Below, one piece after another: positions 1 to 6,926 of a DNA stretch of 64,000 bases. Below the pieces are notes generated by a model. The model saw nothing but the letters and a program-made list of their open reading frames with translations. It was not told the origin of the DNA and did no database searches. The number at the start of each line of letters is the position of its first letter. Position 1 is the stretch's first letter. This stretch comes from Nocardia vulneris (GTDB taxonomy: Bacteria > Actinomycetota > Actinomycetes > Mycobacteriales > Mycobacteriaceae): contig NZ_BDCI01000004.1 in the NCBI RefSeq assembly GCF_001613425.1, positions 62,001-126,000 of the forward strand. Direction: 5' to 3'. Position numbers and translations under genes: made by a program.

Positions 1-767
1 CGTTGGGGTGCGGTGTAGAACTCGCGGTTGACCTCCATGCCCAACAGGGTCCGTTGCGCCGCGTCGGTCAGGTAGCGGACAGCCCGGGTGATCTCAGAGC
101 GGCCCATGATGTCGGAGGGACGCTCCAGGTTGACGAATCGGACTACTGGAACTCGATGAAGGCCGTGCCGGTCGCGGTCCACGATCGTGGACCGTCCCGT
201 CTTCGGATCCGACTCCATCCGAATTGTGACGTCCGGCAGATACAGGGTCTCCAGCTTCAGCAGACCGCGATCGTCCAAGGTCTGCGAGATCGCCGAGACG
301 AGCCTGCGCCGGCGCCGGTCGTACTCTCCGGTGGTGGTCGAGGCCGACTCTGCGGTGATGAGCACTGGCGGCTCGTCTACGTCCCCGCGGCCGACGATCG
401 CGAACCCGACGCCGTTGGTCAGCGACTCGATGTTGATCTGACCCGACTCGACCTCGAGCTGGTTGTCAGCGTAGATCTCGTCCAACCCCATCGAGTCGCC
501 GGTGGACGTCCACTCCAGAAAGTCCAGCCGCTCTCCTAGAGCGTTAACTACCGTCGACGGCCAACCCATCACCGTCTCCAGGTCCTTCAGCTGCGGGGGG
601 ATGGAGATGTCGAGCTGCCTCGGCCAATGGGTACCGTCGTAGTACTGCTGTTTGATCTCGTTGACGCCCCGCACGTACTGCAGGCGCGCGCGCAGGTATC
701 CCAGCGTCTCGCTCTCGTCTTCGCTGAGGCCCAGCGTCGGCAGGGCGATCGCGACAGCCAAGGTCAA
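1..767 (-). CDS. Phage portal protein, SPP1 Gp6-like (partial)
   Basis: The reading frame is open from a TTG at 767 to the window edge, giving about 255 residues without the C-terminus. The portal forms the ring at the capsid vertex through which DNA is packaged and ejected. The N-terminal sequence (LRARLQYVRGVNEIKQQYYDG, then a WPSTVVNALGERLDF block and a segment reading IMGRSEITRAVRYL) matches the pattern of Gp6-type portals of actinobacteriophages. It lies directly downstream of the terminase and overlaps its stop by three bases (TTGA), the usual terminase-portal order. The TTG start is chosen from this overlap. The family call rests on recall of family patterns plus position. Confidence 0.85.
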   Translation of the reverse strand, partial: MTLAVAIALPTLGLSEDESETLGYLRARLQYVRGVNEIKQQYYDGTHWPRQLDISIPPQLKDLETVMGWPSTVVNALGERLDFLEWTSTGDSMGLDEIYADNQLEVESGQINIESLTNGVGFAIVGRGDVDEPPVLITAESASTTTGEYDRRRRRLVSAISQTLDDRGLLKLETLYLPDVTIRMESDPKTGRSTIVDRDRHGLHRVPVVRFVNLERPSDIMGRSEITRAVRYLTDAAQRTLLGMEVNREFYTAPQ

Positions 768-2185
768 AGGGTCACCGCCTTCCGAACTTCGCTGCTGCGG
801 CTGCGTTTCGTCGCTGTGGCCCCGAAAAGCGCCAACGTCATGGACACGATCGGGGCCAGAAGCACGGCGTCGTCGCGTCGATCCCAACCCCACCCGCCAG
901 CGGTGCCGATCGCTCGTTTGCGCGCACCCTGCAGGGCTTGGTTCACCGATTCCTGGTTCGCGTGGGTGAAACGGCCAGCGTCGAACTTGCCGACGAACAA
1001 GCCGCAGGCCTTCGCCATATCCGGCGCGCTGGTCGTGATGACCCGCACCTTTCGGGCTCGCAGCGCCGGAGCCAATGAGGCCGCCGGGGAGGCGTTGTCG
1101 ATCACCACCGGCGTCCGCCGCCCCGCCCGCTCGACGATCCAAGCCAGCGCAGCGTCCTCATCCACCCCGGCCCAGACTTCTTCGCCGTGCGCATTATCGT
1201 CCTCGAGCCAACACGCTGACACGGAGAGTTCGCGACCGTGGGACATATCAACGCCCAGCGCGTCCGGCTTAACACCGTCCGCCGGACCGACGTCGGAGAA
1301 GTCCCGCCATGCTGACGCCTTGATAACCGCCTGATGCCGGGATACCTCGTCCCAGATCCCGAGGGCCTCACGAACGAACGATGCCTCCGACAGGTTCTTC
1401 AGCATCCGCAACATCGCGCGCTCCGAAGTGCGGTGCGGGTACGAAGGGTTCGCTTTGCGCCACTGCTCCCGGTCGCGTGGATCACAACCGCGGTCGGCCG
1501 ACAGCTCGATGTAGAGCGTGTCCTGCGATTCCCCATCGAGGGCTTCCTGGCGGAGCATCGTGAACACTTCACCGGGATCGGTGGGCTTCGGCGGGGTGCC
1601 TACGATCAGGATCAGCGGATTTGCTGACACGTTCGTCGCCGGGGTCATGTCGTCCATCGCGGCCTCGGTGAGGATCTGCCCCTCGTCGAGCACCAGCACG
1701 TCGACCTTCGAGAAACCTCGGCCGAAGCCGCGTTCGCGTGCACCGAACAGGATCCGGGAGCCGTTACGGAACTCGATCGCCTCGTCCCCGGCACCACGCA
1801 GGACTCGTTCGACGTAGGGTCTCATCGCCTTCCGGCGCGCCAACCCCTGCATCGTGGAGAAGACCTCCCGGGCGGTCTTGAACCGGTGCGCCGTCCACAC
1901 CACCGTCAGGTTCGGGATGATGATGCACAGCGCGAACACGATCGCGCCCACCAGGTAGGTCTTGCCGACTTGCCGCGGGATCGAAATCACCACGGTATCC
2001 GCGGCGTACAGGCCATCGGCCCGCTTCGCCAGGATCAGCCGGCCCCCACCGTCTTGCCAGCCGTCGAAGCCAAGCCCGAGCCGGCCGCACGTATCCCGGA
2101 CCGCTGGCCAACCCGTCGAAACGACACCCTTCGGCGCCACGACGTGGCGGGCGACCTCAGATAGCCGACTCGTCCCAGTCCTCAT
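764..2185 (-). CDS. Phage terminase large subunit
   Basis: Packaging ATPase and nuclease of 473 residues. The N-terminal ATPase shows a Walker A-like loop SIPRQVGKTYLV around residue 70 and a Walker B strand VDVLVLDEG around residue 160, followed by a coupling-motif-like segment NPLILIVGTPPKP. The C-terminal half holds acidic residues of the RNase H-like nuclease (GVDMSHGRELS, PVVIDNAS, and RRDDAVLL near the end). Length and order are normal for TerL. It overlaps the preceding small gene by 29 bases and the portal gene by three. It moves DNA into the prohead powered by ATP. Confidence 0.93.
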   Translation of the reverse strand: MRTGTSRLSEVARHVVAPKGVVSTGWPAVRDTCGRLGLGFDGWQDGGGRLILAKRADGLYAADTVVISIPRQVGKTYLVGAIVFALCIIIPNLTVVWTAHRFKTAREVFSTMQGLARRKAMRPYVERVLRGAGDEAIEFRNGSRILFGARERGFGRGFSKVDVLVLDEGQILTEAAMDDMTPATNVSANPLILIVGTPPKPTDPGEVFTMLRQEALDGESQDTLYIELSADRGCDPRDREQWRKANPSYPHRTSERAMLRMLKNLSEASFVREALGIWDEVSRHQAVIKASAWRDFSDVGPADGVKPDALGVDMSHGRELSVSACWLEDDNAHGEEVWAGVDEDAALAWIVERAGRRTPVVIDNASPAASLAPALRARKVRVITTSAPDMAKACGLFVGKFDAGRFTHANQESVNQALQGARKRAIGTAGGWGWDRRDDAVLLAPIVSMTLALFGATATKRSRSSEVRKAVTL

Positions 2186-2462
2186 CGGGTGTGGCTGCCG
2201 CCCGACCGACCGGGTCGTCGGTTGACGCCGAGTCGATCACCTCGATCTCTTTCGACAGCAGCGACAGTTGTCGGTGCAATGCCGCCTTCGCCGGGCCGTT
2301 CGCATCCTTCATGTCGACCACGATCTGCCGCCGTTGGGCCAGCAGGATCTGATAGTGGTCGCCATTCTCGACAGCCTCGGCCAGCGACATCGGTTTCTTC
2401 GCAGCGGGCGGCCGCTCATCATCGGCCACCGCTCGCAAGGGGCGCTTCGCCAACTCGGCCAC
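2157..2462 (-). CDS. Small protein upstream of the large terminase, possible TerS
   Basis: About 100 residues, charged and partly helical, with no domain I can name. The position directly before the large terminase and the helical middle part (YQILLAQRRQIVVDMKDANG) make a small terminase subunit plausible. The GTG at 2462 overlaps the AGGAGG ribosome-binding site, so the TTG at 2453, 8 bases behind AGGAGG, may be the true start. It overlaps the terminase gene by 29 bases. Confidence 0.55.
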   Translation of the reverse strand: MAELAKRPLRAVADDERPPAAKKPMSLAEAVENGDHYQILLAQRRQIVVDMKDANGPAKAALHRQLSLLSKEIEVIDSASTDDPVGRAAATPDEDWDESAI

Positions 2463-2568
2463 CTCCTAGCGGAAACAGAAAAATCGTGGTGGGTAGATGG
2501 CCGCCTATGCCCGGAGCGGCGGATGGAGGCTAGAGGGAGGGTGGTGGCCCCTGGGCGGGATGCGGTGA

Positions 2569-2856
2569 TCACCACGTTCGGGTTGTGACGAAGGTGCGTG
2601 GCGCGTTGGCTGCCGCAGTCTCTTCGTTGGTGGTGTCGGACTTCGCTCGGTTGCAGGCTCGGTGTGCTGGCTGCTTGTTGGCGAGGTCATCGGTGCCGCC
2701 CTTGTTGAGCGGGATGATGTGGTCGACGACGTACTCGCCTGGATCGAGGTGCGGGAGTGTGTAGTCGATGTCCTGCTTGCAGATGGCGCAAGGTGGTCGG
2801 CCGCGGCGAAGCAGTGCCCGGTGTTTATCGCGGGTTGCGGTGTTGCGAACGGTAAC
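2569..2856 (-). CDS. HNH endonuclease beside the packaging genes
   Basis: About 95 residues with a clear HNH fold: CAICKQDIDY, then VVDHIIPLNKGGTDD, then KQPAHRACNRAKS, giving the paired cysteines, the DH catalytic motif and the final Asn/Cys helix. HNH nucleases beside terminase genes commonly assist packaging cleavage. The conserved family opening TVRNTATRDKHR is intact, but no ATG, GTG or TTG precedes it: the codon expected to be GTG is GTT at 2854-2856, and an in-frame TAG stops the upstream frame at 2866. The start is therefore uncertain and the gene may be poorly expressed or translated by reinitiation. Confidence 0.72.
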   Translation of the reverse strand, partial: VTVRNTATRDKHRALLRRGRPPCAICKQDIDYTLPHLDPGEYVVDHIIPLNKGGTDDLANKQPAHRACNRAKSDTTNEETAAANAPRTFVTTRTW

Positions 2857-2865
2857 TGCAGCGAC

Positions 2866-2967
2866 CTATCCCGCGGAGCCGCTGCTGATCGCGCCCCACA
2901 GCAGGCGGGGCAGCATGAAGTCGTTGTAGCTGATGATGGTCCAGAGCAGCGGGAGCAGGGCGGTCAC
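2866..2967 (-). CDS. Tiny hydrophobic phage protein, 33 aa
   Basis: A GTG start behind the ribosome-binding site AGGAG gives 33 residues beginning MTALLPLLWTIISYNDF. The hydrophobic stretch could span or lie on the membrane. It is in the same frame as the HNH gene and separated from it only by one TAG. No family is recognised. Support comes from the good Shine-Dalgarno and position in the gene row. Confidence 0.4.
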   Translation of the reverse strand: MTALLPLLWTIISYNDFMLPRLLWGAISSGSAG

Positions 2968-3027
2968 TGTTCACTCCTGTCACAAAACATACCGGCGAAT
3001 CGAGGCTCACCGGGCGTTTCCCGAGCC

Positions 3028-3099
3028 TCAGTGGATGCCGAGGCGGTAGATCAGGTACTGCACGAGGCGGACAATCCACCGGTCCAGCAGGTCAGGCAT
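3028..3099 (-). CDS. Micro-ORF, 23 aa amphipathic peptide
   Basis: ATG at 3099 overlaps the end of the 74-residue gene by eight bases, as in other junctions of this cluster. The product MPDLLDRWIVRLVQYLIYRL (plus three residues) is an amphipathic helix. The family is unknown and the call rests on coupling alone. Confidence 0.35.
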   Translation of the reverse strand: MPDLLDRWIVRLVQYLIYRLGIH

Positions 3100-3316
3100 C
3101 GCCTTCGCCGGTCGCTGCGACGTGGGCGACGCCGATCATCGGGCCGAGGTCGCCGGTGGCGAGGGTGCGGCGCTGCACGCCTGCCAGGACTGTTCCGGCA
3201 GGGACGCAGGCCAGGGCTTCGTCTACTGCTTGGCCGGCATCTTCGGCGGTGGCGGTGGAGTAGACGACATTGGTGTTGGAGTCGTAAACATCCCATACGG
3301 ATTCAGGCTGGGTCAT
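3092..3316 (-). CDS. Hypothetical phage protein, 74 aa
   Basis: Begins MTQPESVWDVYDSNTNVVYS and ends GVAHVAATGEGDA. The first half looks like a small beta-rich domain with a W-D-V-Y-D opening seen in many phage early proteins. Start and stop overlap the neighbours by ATGA, so it is part of a translationally coupled row. No function can be assigned. Confidence 0.6.
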   Translation of the reverse strand: MTQPESVWDVYDSNTNVVYSTATAEDAGQAVDEALACVPAGTVLAGVQRRTLATGDLGPMIGVAHVAATGEGDA

Positions 3317-3507
3317 TGCTTCGCCTCCTGGATGATCTCGACGTTCTCGGCGAGGATGGCTACCGTGACGAGTTTCAGGGGCCAGCCCGGCACAGCCTCG
3401 GCGACGACGGGTCCTTGTTCGGTGATCTGCCAGGGGAATTCGACGCCGTCGATGTAGAGCTTGCTCTTGTCGTGGTCGATGGTGACGCGCTTGGCGAGTT
3501 CGGGCAT
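3313..3507 (-). CDS. Hypothetical phage protein, 64 aa
   Basis: Start MPELAKRVTIDHDKSKLYID is favoured over an upstream ATG because it forms a TGATG junction with the gene before it and sits nine bases behind GAGG. The sequence YIDGVEFPWQITEQGPVV followed by LKLVTVAILAENVEII suggests a small beta-strand protein of the type found in phage tail and early regions. Function unknown. Confidence 0.6.
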   Translation of the reverse strand: MPELAKRVTIDHDKSKLYIDGVEFPWQITEQGPVVAEAVPGWPLKLVTVAILAENVEIIQEAKQ

Positions 3508-3704
3508 CAGTTCCATCCTCGGGATTCGCGGCGCTCGGGCGGCAGGACACCGCGGCCGCCGGTGCCCCATCCACCGACTACTCGGCCCGCTCGGTCGCGG
3601 ATGGTGTGGTCCGGCATGGTGGTGTAGTGGGCCTCTTCCGTCACCCGTGGCCGGTAGATGCGGTGGGCCAACCGAATCAGCTTGCCCGCCAATGCCTTAC
3701 GCAT
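3507..3704 (-). CDS. Basic phage protein, 65 aa
   Basis: Starts MRKALAGKLIRLAHRIYRPR, an arginine/lysine-rich opening, and ends in a Gly/Arg-rich tail. It is coupled by TGATG to the following gene and overlaps the preceding gene by eight bases. Such short basic proteins with a YRP motif are common in actinophage genomes. The function is not known. Confidence 0.55.
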   Translation of the reverse strand: MRKALAGKLIRLAHRIYRPRVTEEAHYTTMPDHTIRDRAGRVVGGWGTGGRGVLPPERRESRGWN

Positions 3705-3891
3705 CGACCTTGCCCAACCGATTGAAGGCCGCCACGACCACCGCCACCCGGCTACGCTGCTCCTGGCTGAGCGGCCCGTCCATGTCCGCAAAGGCGAACG
3801 CGGCGTCGAGTTCCGCGTCACTGAACGGCTCAGCGGCATCGAGGCGACGCGGGTCTGGAAACTGGAACATCGGCGGCAGGAACGGATTCAC
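3697..3891 (-). CDS. Acidic phage protein, 64 aa
   Basis: A GTG start at 3891 forms a GTGA overlap with the stop of the preceding micro-ORF. The product has a Pro-rich beginning (NPFLPPMFQFPDPRR) and an acidic helical part (FSDAELDAAFAFADMDG). A second GTG three bases upstream is possible. No family recognised. Confidence 0.5.
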   Translation of the reverse strand: MNPFLPPMFQFPDPRRLDAAEPFSDAELDAAFAFADMDGPLSQEQRSRVAVVVAAFNRLGKVDA

Positions 3892-3986
3892 CACGTCCAC
3901 TCCAGCATCGGTGTGACGTAGACCTGCTCGAGGGTCTTCGGGGGCGGGTGGCACCAGGAGCGGATGAGGGCGGCGAGATCGAACAT
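3888..3986 (-). CDS. Micro-ORF, 32 aa
   Basis: MFDLAALIRSWCHPPPKTLE begins at an ATG that overlaps the preceding stop in a TGATG junction and ends in the next gene's GTGA. Both edges being coupled is the main support. Function unknown. Confidence 0.45.
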   Translation of the reverse strand: MFDLAALIRSWCHPPPKTLEQVYVTPMLEWTW

Positions 3987-4135
3987 CAGGACTCCCTCGC
4001 GTAGAAGCGTCGGCATTCGGCAACGAACAGCCGTCTCAACCAGTGCCTGGCGCGCGAATTGCAGTAGAAGTGCCAGGCGCCTGCCGGGCGGAACTGCTGG
4101 CATTTCCAGCACCAAGCCCTCCGCGCTTCGACCAT
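3986..4135 (-). CDS. Small Cys-containing phage protein, 49 aa
   Basis: MVEARRAWCWKCQQFRPAGA opens with a CxxC pair and a further Cys follows (FYCNSRAR), a possible half zinc ribbon. Arg-rich, likely nucleic-acid contacting. Coupled by TGATG at both ends. Confidence 0.5.
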   Translation of the reverse strand: MVEARRAWCWKCQQFRPAGAWHFYCNSRARHWLRRLFVAECRRFYARES

Positions 4136-4224
4136 CAGGACCGGCTGGCCCAGTGCTCGTAGGCCGCCTGGATGTCGTCGGCGAGCGGGGCGAGGATCTG
4201 GTCGATAACGGCGTACAGGTCCAT
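4135..4224 (-). CDS. Micro-ORF, 29 aa
   Basis: MDLYAVIDQILAPLADDIQA continues to AYEHWASRS. A single acidic amphipathic helix is predicted by eye. Both ends form TGATG junctions with neighbours. No function is known. Confidence 0.45.
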   Translation of the reverse strand: MDLYAVIDQILAPLADDIQAAYEHWASRS

Positions 4225-4367
4225 CAGGACTCCTCGGTGAGGTAGCGGTCGGCCCAATGCTCGGGGCACAGCCAGCCGCGCCGTTTGGGGTTCATGGCCG
4301 GGTCCATCAGCTCATGGAACGACAGATTCGCGCGGCGCCAGCAGTCCGAGCAGACAGGATCGGCCAC
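4224..4367 (-). CDS. Zinc-binding small phage protein, 47 aa
   Basis: A GTG start behind GGGAGG gives MADPVCSDCWRRANLSFHE, with a later CPEHW, so the Cys/His set C-x2-C ... C-x2-H could bind zinc. It is the first gene of the coupled row of tiny genes that runs to about 3,000. The row's regulatory region would lie just upstream at 4,370-4,453. Function unknown. Confidence 0.5.
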   Translation of the reverse strand: MADPVCSDCWRRANLSFHELMDPAMNPKRRGWLCPEHWADRYLTEES

Positions 4368-4397
4368 GGCACCTCCCTGCACTTGCCAGCTCGCATG

Positions 4398-4453
4398 CTC
4401 TATCGCATCTCTATCAGGGCTCTATCGAACGTCTGTAGGGGCCGGTTTACAGA
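4398..4453. promoter_or_regulatory. Phased GATAGAG repeats and dyad before the tiny-gene row
   Basis: Three copies of GATAGAG (minus strand; CTCTATC on plus) lie at 4398, 4409 and 4420, spaced exactly 11 bases, so they face the same side of the helix. A dyad TCTGTA-N10-TACAGA follows at 4432-4453. The region sits between the stop of the HTH gene and the start of the first tiny gene, a natural place for a regulated promoter. Confidence 0.4.
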
Positions 4454-4669
4454 TCAGGAACGGCCCGCCGCGCGGCGGGTTTCCTTCTCGTAGCGGGCGA
4501 GGTCGATCAGCCGGTACAGCTTGCGGTGCTGCCGGTCCTCCCCCACGGCCTGAATCTTGCCCAGGGACGCCCATTTACGGATCGTGGCTGCCTGTACCCC
4601 GAAGATCGCTGACGCTTCCACGGCGGAGAGTTTCTGGTCGAGGCCGTCGGTGGCGAGGATGGCGGTCAC
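4454..4669 (-). CDS. Small helix-turn-helix DNA-binding protein
   Basis: 71 residues from a GTG with GGAGG four bases upstream. The segment KLSAVEASAIFGVQAATIRKW is a winged-helix/MerR-like recognition fold as in excisionases, followed by a short wing and a basic C-terminus (LARYEKETRRAAGRS). It could regulate the adjacent tiny-gene row, whose repeats lie directly downstream. Target unproven. Confidence 0.7.
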   Translation of the reverse strand: MTAILATDGLDQKLSAVEASAIFGVQAATIRKWASLGKIQAVGEDRQHRKLYRLIDLARYEKETRRAAGRS

Positions 4670-4777
4670 AGCACCTCCCCAGAAACGACGAAACCCCCTC
4701 TGCGCTGGGCGAAGAAGGGGTGTAGGCATACGGGTAGTACTGCTTAGGTGTGAAAGTACCAGGTCACCCACCGGATG

Positions 4778-5452
4778 TCATGCTGCGGTGTCGCTGGCCA
4801 GCAGCGTGTCCAGCACGACGCGTGTGTAGAAGGGGTAGTGCTCTTCGCGGATGGTGTGACCGCAGGAGCCGCAGTCGATGCTGTCGTAGGACTCGTGGCC
4901 TTCGGAGCGGCGTTGGACATCCAGCGCCCGGAACAGGGTGCGCAATTCGCAGGATGGGCATGGGGTGGGCAGGAGTTGGCGGGGGCGGGTGAGGCCGAGG
5001 CGGGAGCGGACCAGGCCGTGTAGGTCCCGCATCTCCACCGCCGTATCGCCACCGAACCCTGAGGCGGCGAGCCGGTCGATGCGGCACTCCAGATACGTCC
5101 AGGCGGCCCGTACGCGGGCGCGTTCGGCGACGCCGAGGTGTGGAGGTGGGGTGTCCCCGAGGTGGTCGGCGAGGGCATCGTGGGTCCAGTTCAAGCTGGT
5201 CGCGATCTGAGCGGCCATATCGGACGCCCATTCCGCGGGGTGTCCGAAGACTTTGTCGGCGGTGCGGCGTTCCTGGCGTCCGCGGGCGGCCGGCAGGGGC
5301 AGGTTGGTGGTGAGGTTCACCCAGTCCATGACCAGCCAGCCGAGGAGGCGGGTGAAGCGGCGCTGGCATGGCTCGCACATGCCGAGGGAGGTGAGGACGG
5401 GGTCGCCGTGCTGGTCGGCGCATCCCGGGTATGTGCATGGACTGATCCCCAT
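4778..5452 (-). CDS. Phage zinc-ribbon protein, 224 aa
   Basis: Two cysteine clusters frame the protein: CTYPGCADQ...CEPCQRR at the N-terminus and CPSCELRTL ... CGSCGHTI at the C-terminus, typical of paired zinc ribbons. The middle is helical. The ATG at 5452 is preferred because GTGAGG precedes it. Such proteins are widespread in actinophages and their function is not known. DNA or RNA binding is inferred only from the zinc ribbons. Confidence 0.7.
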   Translation of the reverse strand: MGISPCTYPGCADQHGDPVLTSLGMCEPCQRRFTRLLGWLVMDWVNLTTNLPLPAARGRQERRTADKVFGHPAEWASDMAAQIATSLNWTHDALADHLGDTPPPHLGVAERARVRAAWTYLECRIDRLAASGFGGDTAVEMRDLHGLVRSRLGLTRPRQLLPTPCPSCELRTLFRALDVQRRSEGHESYDSIDCGSCGHTIREEHYPFYTRVVLDTLLASDTAA

Positions 5453-5549
5453 CGAACCCCACCTCACAACTCGATTGCCGATCAGTTGCGAGTGTAGGGA
5501 AACCGGCTGTGGAACTCGAGCCGCCGCGCGATGCCGTTCAGCCCGGCCG

Positions 5550-5969
5550 CTACCGCTTCCCCTGCCACTTGCGGACCGTCATCCGGTCGACGCCGAGTTC
5601 GCGCGCGACGTGCGATTCGGATTGGCCGGCGCGAAGTGCCTTGATGCCGAGCGTTTCGGCTTCGAGCATCACCTCGTCGACGGCGCGGCGGGCATCGGCG
5701 AGCCTGCGCCCCGCTGTAGAGAGGTCTGCGCGGGCCCACATCGCGGCGTCGAAATCGCGTCGTTCGCCATCGATGAGGGTGGCAGTGTATTGGTGTCCGC
5801 GCTCCGTGCGGCCCCAGTGGATGCCGCGGTCGGTGTCGGTGGGTACGTTGAGGCGCTGAGCCTCGAGTCCTCGGGCGGCGTTTTCGTAGCTGCTGTAGGT
5901 CTGTTCGTCGGGCTCGGGCGGGGTGAATCCGGGGCGGCGCGATGTGACTGTGATGGCGACGGTGATCAT
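5550..5969 (-). CDS. HTH regulator likely controlling the 6.0-kb switch
   Basis: 139 residues with a C-terminal helix-turn-helix: GIKALRAGQSESHVARELGV then DRMTVRKWQGKR. The N-terminal part is beta-rich and contains DRGIHWGRTERG. It is divergent from the plus-strand gene at 6074, and two identical-type dyads (TGTAGA-N4-TCTACA) lie in the 104-base gap between them. Self-regulation through these sites is the simplest reading, but binding is inference. Confidence 0.68.
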   Translation of the reverse strand: MITVAITVTSRRPGFTPPEPDEQTYSSYENAARGLEAQRLNVPTDTDRGIHWGRTERGHQYTATLIDGERRDFDAAMWARADLSTAGRRLADARRAVDEVMLEAETLGIKALRAGQSESHVARELGVDRMTVRKWQGKR

Positions 5970-6001
5970 GTGAATTCCCCTTGTGCCGATGCGTTCATTG
6001 T

Positions 6002-6040
6002 TGTAGACCAGTCTACATACCGTCTGTAGATTCGTCTACA
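6002..6040. promoter_or_regulatory. Twin operators TGTAGA-N4-TCTACA
   Basis: Two 16-bp dyads lie at 6002-6017 (spacer CCAG; in fact perfect over TGTAGAC/GTCTACA) and 6025-6040 (spacer TTCG), 23 bp apart centre to centre. Site 2 overlaps a TACAAT -10-like hexamer for the rightward gene and site 1 a TACAAC on the other strand for the leftward gene, so a bound repressor would block both promoters. Confidence 0.7.
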
Positions 6041-6073
6041 ATTCGAACTTGACGCGGTGGCGACACTCAGAAC

Positions 6074-6274
6074 GTGAGAACACAGCAATGCCCCGTTTGC
6101 TGGCAAACGGTAGAAGTACGCAATAACGGTCTGCGGCCGATCAACGACGACGGCCGGACCAGCCCATGGGTCTACGTGTCACATCTGCGCGACGATGTCC
6201 GCGGTGGAGTCACGTTCCGGGTCGAATGCCCAGGCAGCGGCAAGAACCGATACATGGCCGAGAACAGCTGGTAG
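6074..6274 (+). CDS. Plus-strand zinc-ribbon-like phage protein, 66 aa
   Basis: One of only two plus-strand genes in the prophage part. It reads MRTQQCPVCWQTVEVRNNG from a GTG, with a CPVC knuckle and a later C in VECPGSGK that could complete a zinc site. It has its own divergent promoter region with two operators and is closed by a strong bidirectional terminator at 6283-6317, so it is an independent unit, perhaps expressed in the lysogen. Function unknown. Confidence 0.6.
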   Translation: MRTQQCPVCWQTVEVRNNGLRPINDDGRTSPWVYVSHLRDDVRGGVTFRVECPGSGKNRYMAENSW

Positions 6275-6282
6275 TCCGACAA

Positions 6283-6317
6283 CTAAGGCCACCCCAACCT
6301 AGGAGGGGTGGCCTTAG
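6283..6317. terminator. Bidirectional hairpin terminator
   Basis: A perfect 13-bp stem (CTAAGGCCACCCC and its complement) with a 9-base loop. It separates the plus-strand gene at 6074 from the converging minus-strand row ending at 6380. Confidence 0.8.
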
Positions 6318-6379
6318 GATCTGCGCGCGCGAGGCTCGCTGGTAGTGCACTTGCGGGTTGCAGATCCAGGGTAGCGGGG

Positions 6380-6559
6380 TTACACCGACGAACTCGAGCC
6401 GCCGCGCATGATGCCCTCGACCACTCGCATCAGCAGCGGGGATCGACTTCCCCAGCCACGCTCGATCTCGAGGTAACCGCGCTTATCGGCTGCGACGTCA
6501 TCCCAGCTGCATTCGCCGCGAAGGAAACGGGCGGTAATCGCGTCAGGCTTGCCGCTCAT
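6380..6559 (-). CDS. Hypothetical phage protein, 59 aa
   Basis: MSGKPDAITARFLRGECSWD leads into VAADKRGYLEIERGWG. Last gene of the row 6380-9954 before the terminator. Overlaps the previous gene by ATGA. No recognised domain. Confidence 0.6.
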   Translation of the reverse strand: MSGKPDAITARFLRGECSWDDVAADKRGYLEIERGWGSRSPLLMRVVEGIMRGGSSSSV

Positions 6560-6738
6560 GGGTTCGATCCTCCCGTCTTGGCCACGGCAGCTAGCACTGC
6601 CGCAACGATCGCTGGCCGCGCCTGCGCGAGCGAAGCTCCGGGCCACTTCCGCTCCAGATCATCGAGTGCGCGGACAGCAGCAGCGGGAACCTCACGGCCA
6701 TCTGCGAGAGTCAGCATTTCCTGATTGCCGGTGCTCAT
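6556..6738 (-). CDS. Hypothetical phage protein, 60 aa
   Basis: MSTGNQEMLTLADGREVPAA is followed by helices RALDDLERKWPG and AIVAAVLAAVAKTGGSNP. Its C-terminal GGSNP is shared with the neighbouring gene at 6735, hinting at a duplicated gene end. ATGA overlaps on both sides. Function unknown. Confidence 0.6.
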   Translation of the reverse strand: MSTGNQEMLTLADGREVPAAAVRALDDLERKWPGASLAQARPAIVAAVLAAVAKTGGSNP

Positions 6739-6926
6739 GGGTTCGATCCTCCCGCGTCGATGACCGCGACAACAGCTTCAGCGATCTTGCCCCATCGGGG
6801 TTCGCCATCAACACGACCCCATTCCCGATCCCAGTAGCCGTTGCCGTCGATCTCGCCGGTCTCGTGCTGGCGGTCGAGTTCATCGAAGATCGCGGTGCAG
6901 ACCTGGCGGGCTCGTTCGTCGCTCAC
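6735..6926 (-). CDS. Hypothetical phage protein, 63 aa
   Basis: A GTG behind GAGAGGA gives MSDERARQVCTAIFDELDRQ. The end KIAEAVVAVIDAGGSNP resembles the end of the next gene, so the two may be partial duplicates. The GTGA overlap with the previous gene supports the start. Function unknown. Confidence 0.6.
   Translation of the reverse strand: MSDERARQVCTAIFDELDRQHETGEIDGNGYWDREWGRVDGEPRWGKIAEAVVAVIDAGGSNP

Noticed and set aside
2662..3627. Plus-strand frame of 321 codons over the HNH and small genes
   Set aside because: Opposite to an HNH protein with clear motifs and to a set of coupled small genes. Translation is low-complexity.
4469..4486. CCCGCCGCGCGGCGGG palindrome as terminator
   Set aside because: It lies inside the coding end of the 71-residue HTH gene and encodes its Arg/Ala-rich tail. 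No T run follows in the right direction.
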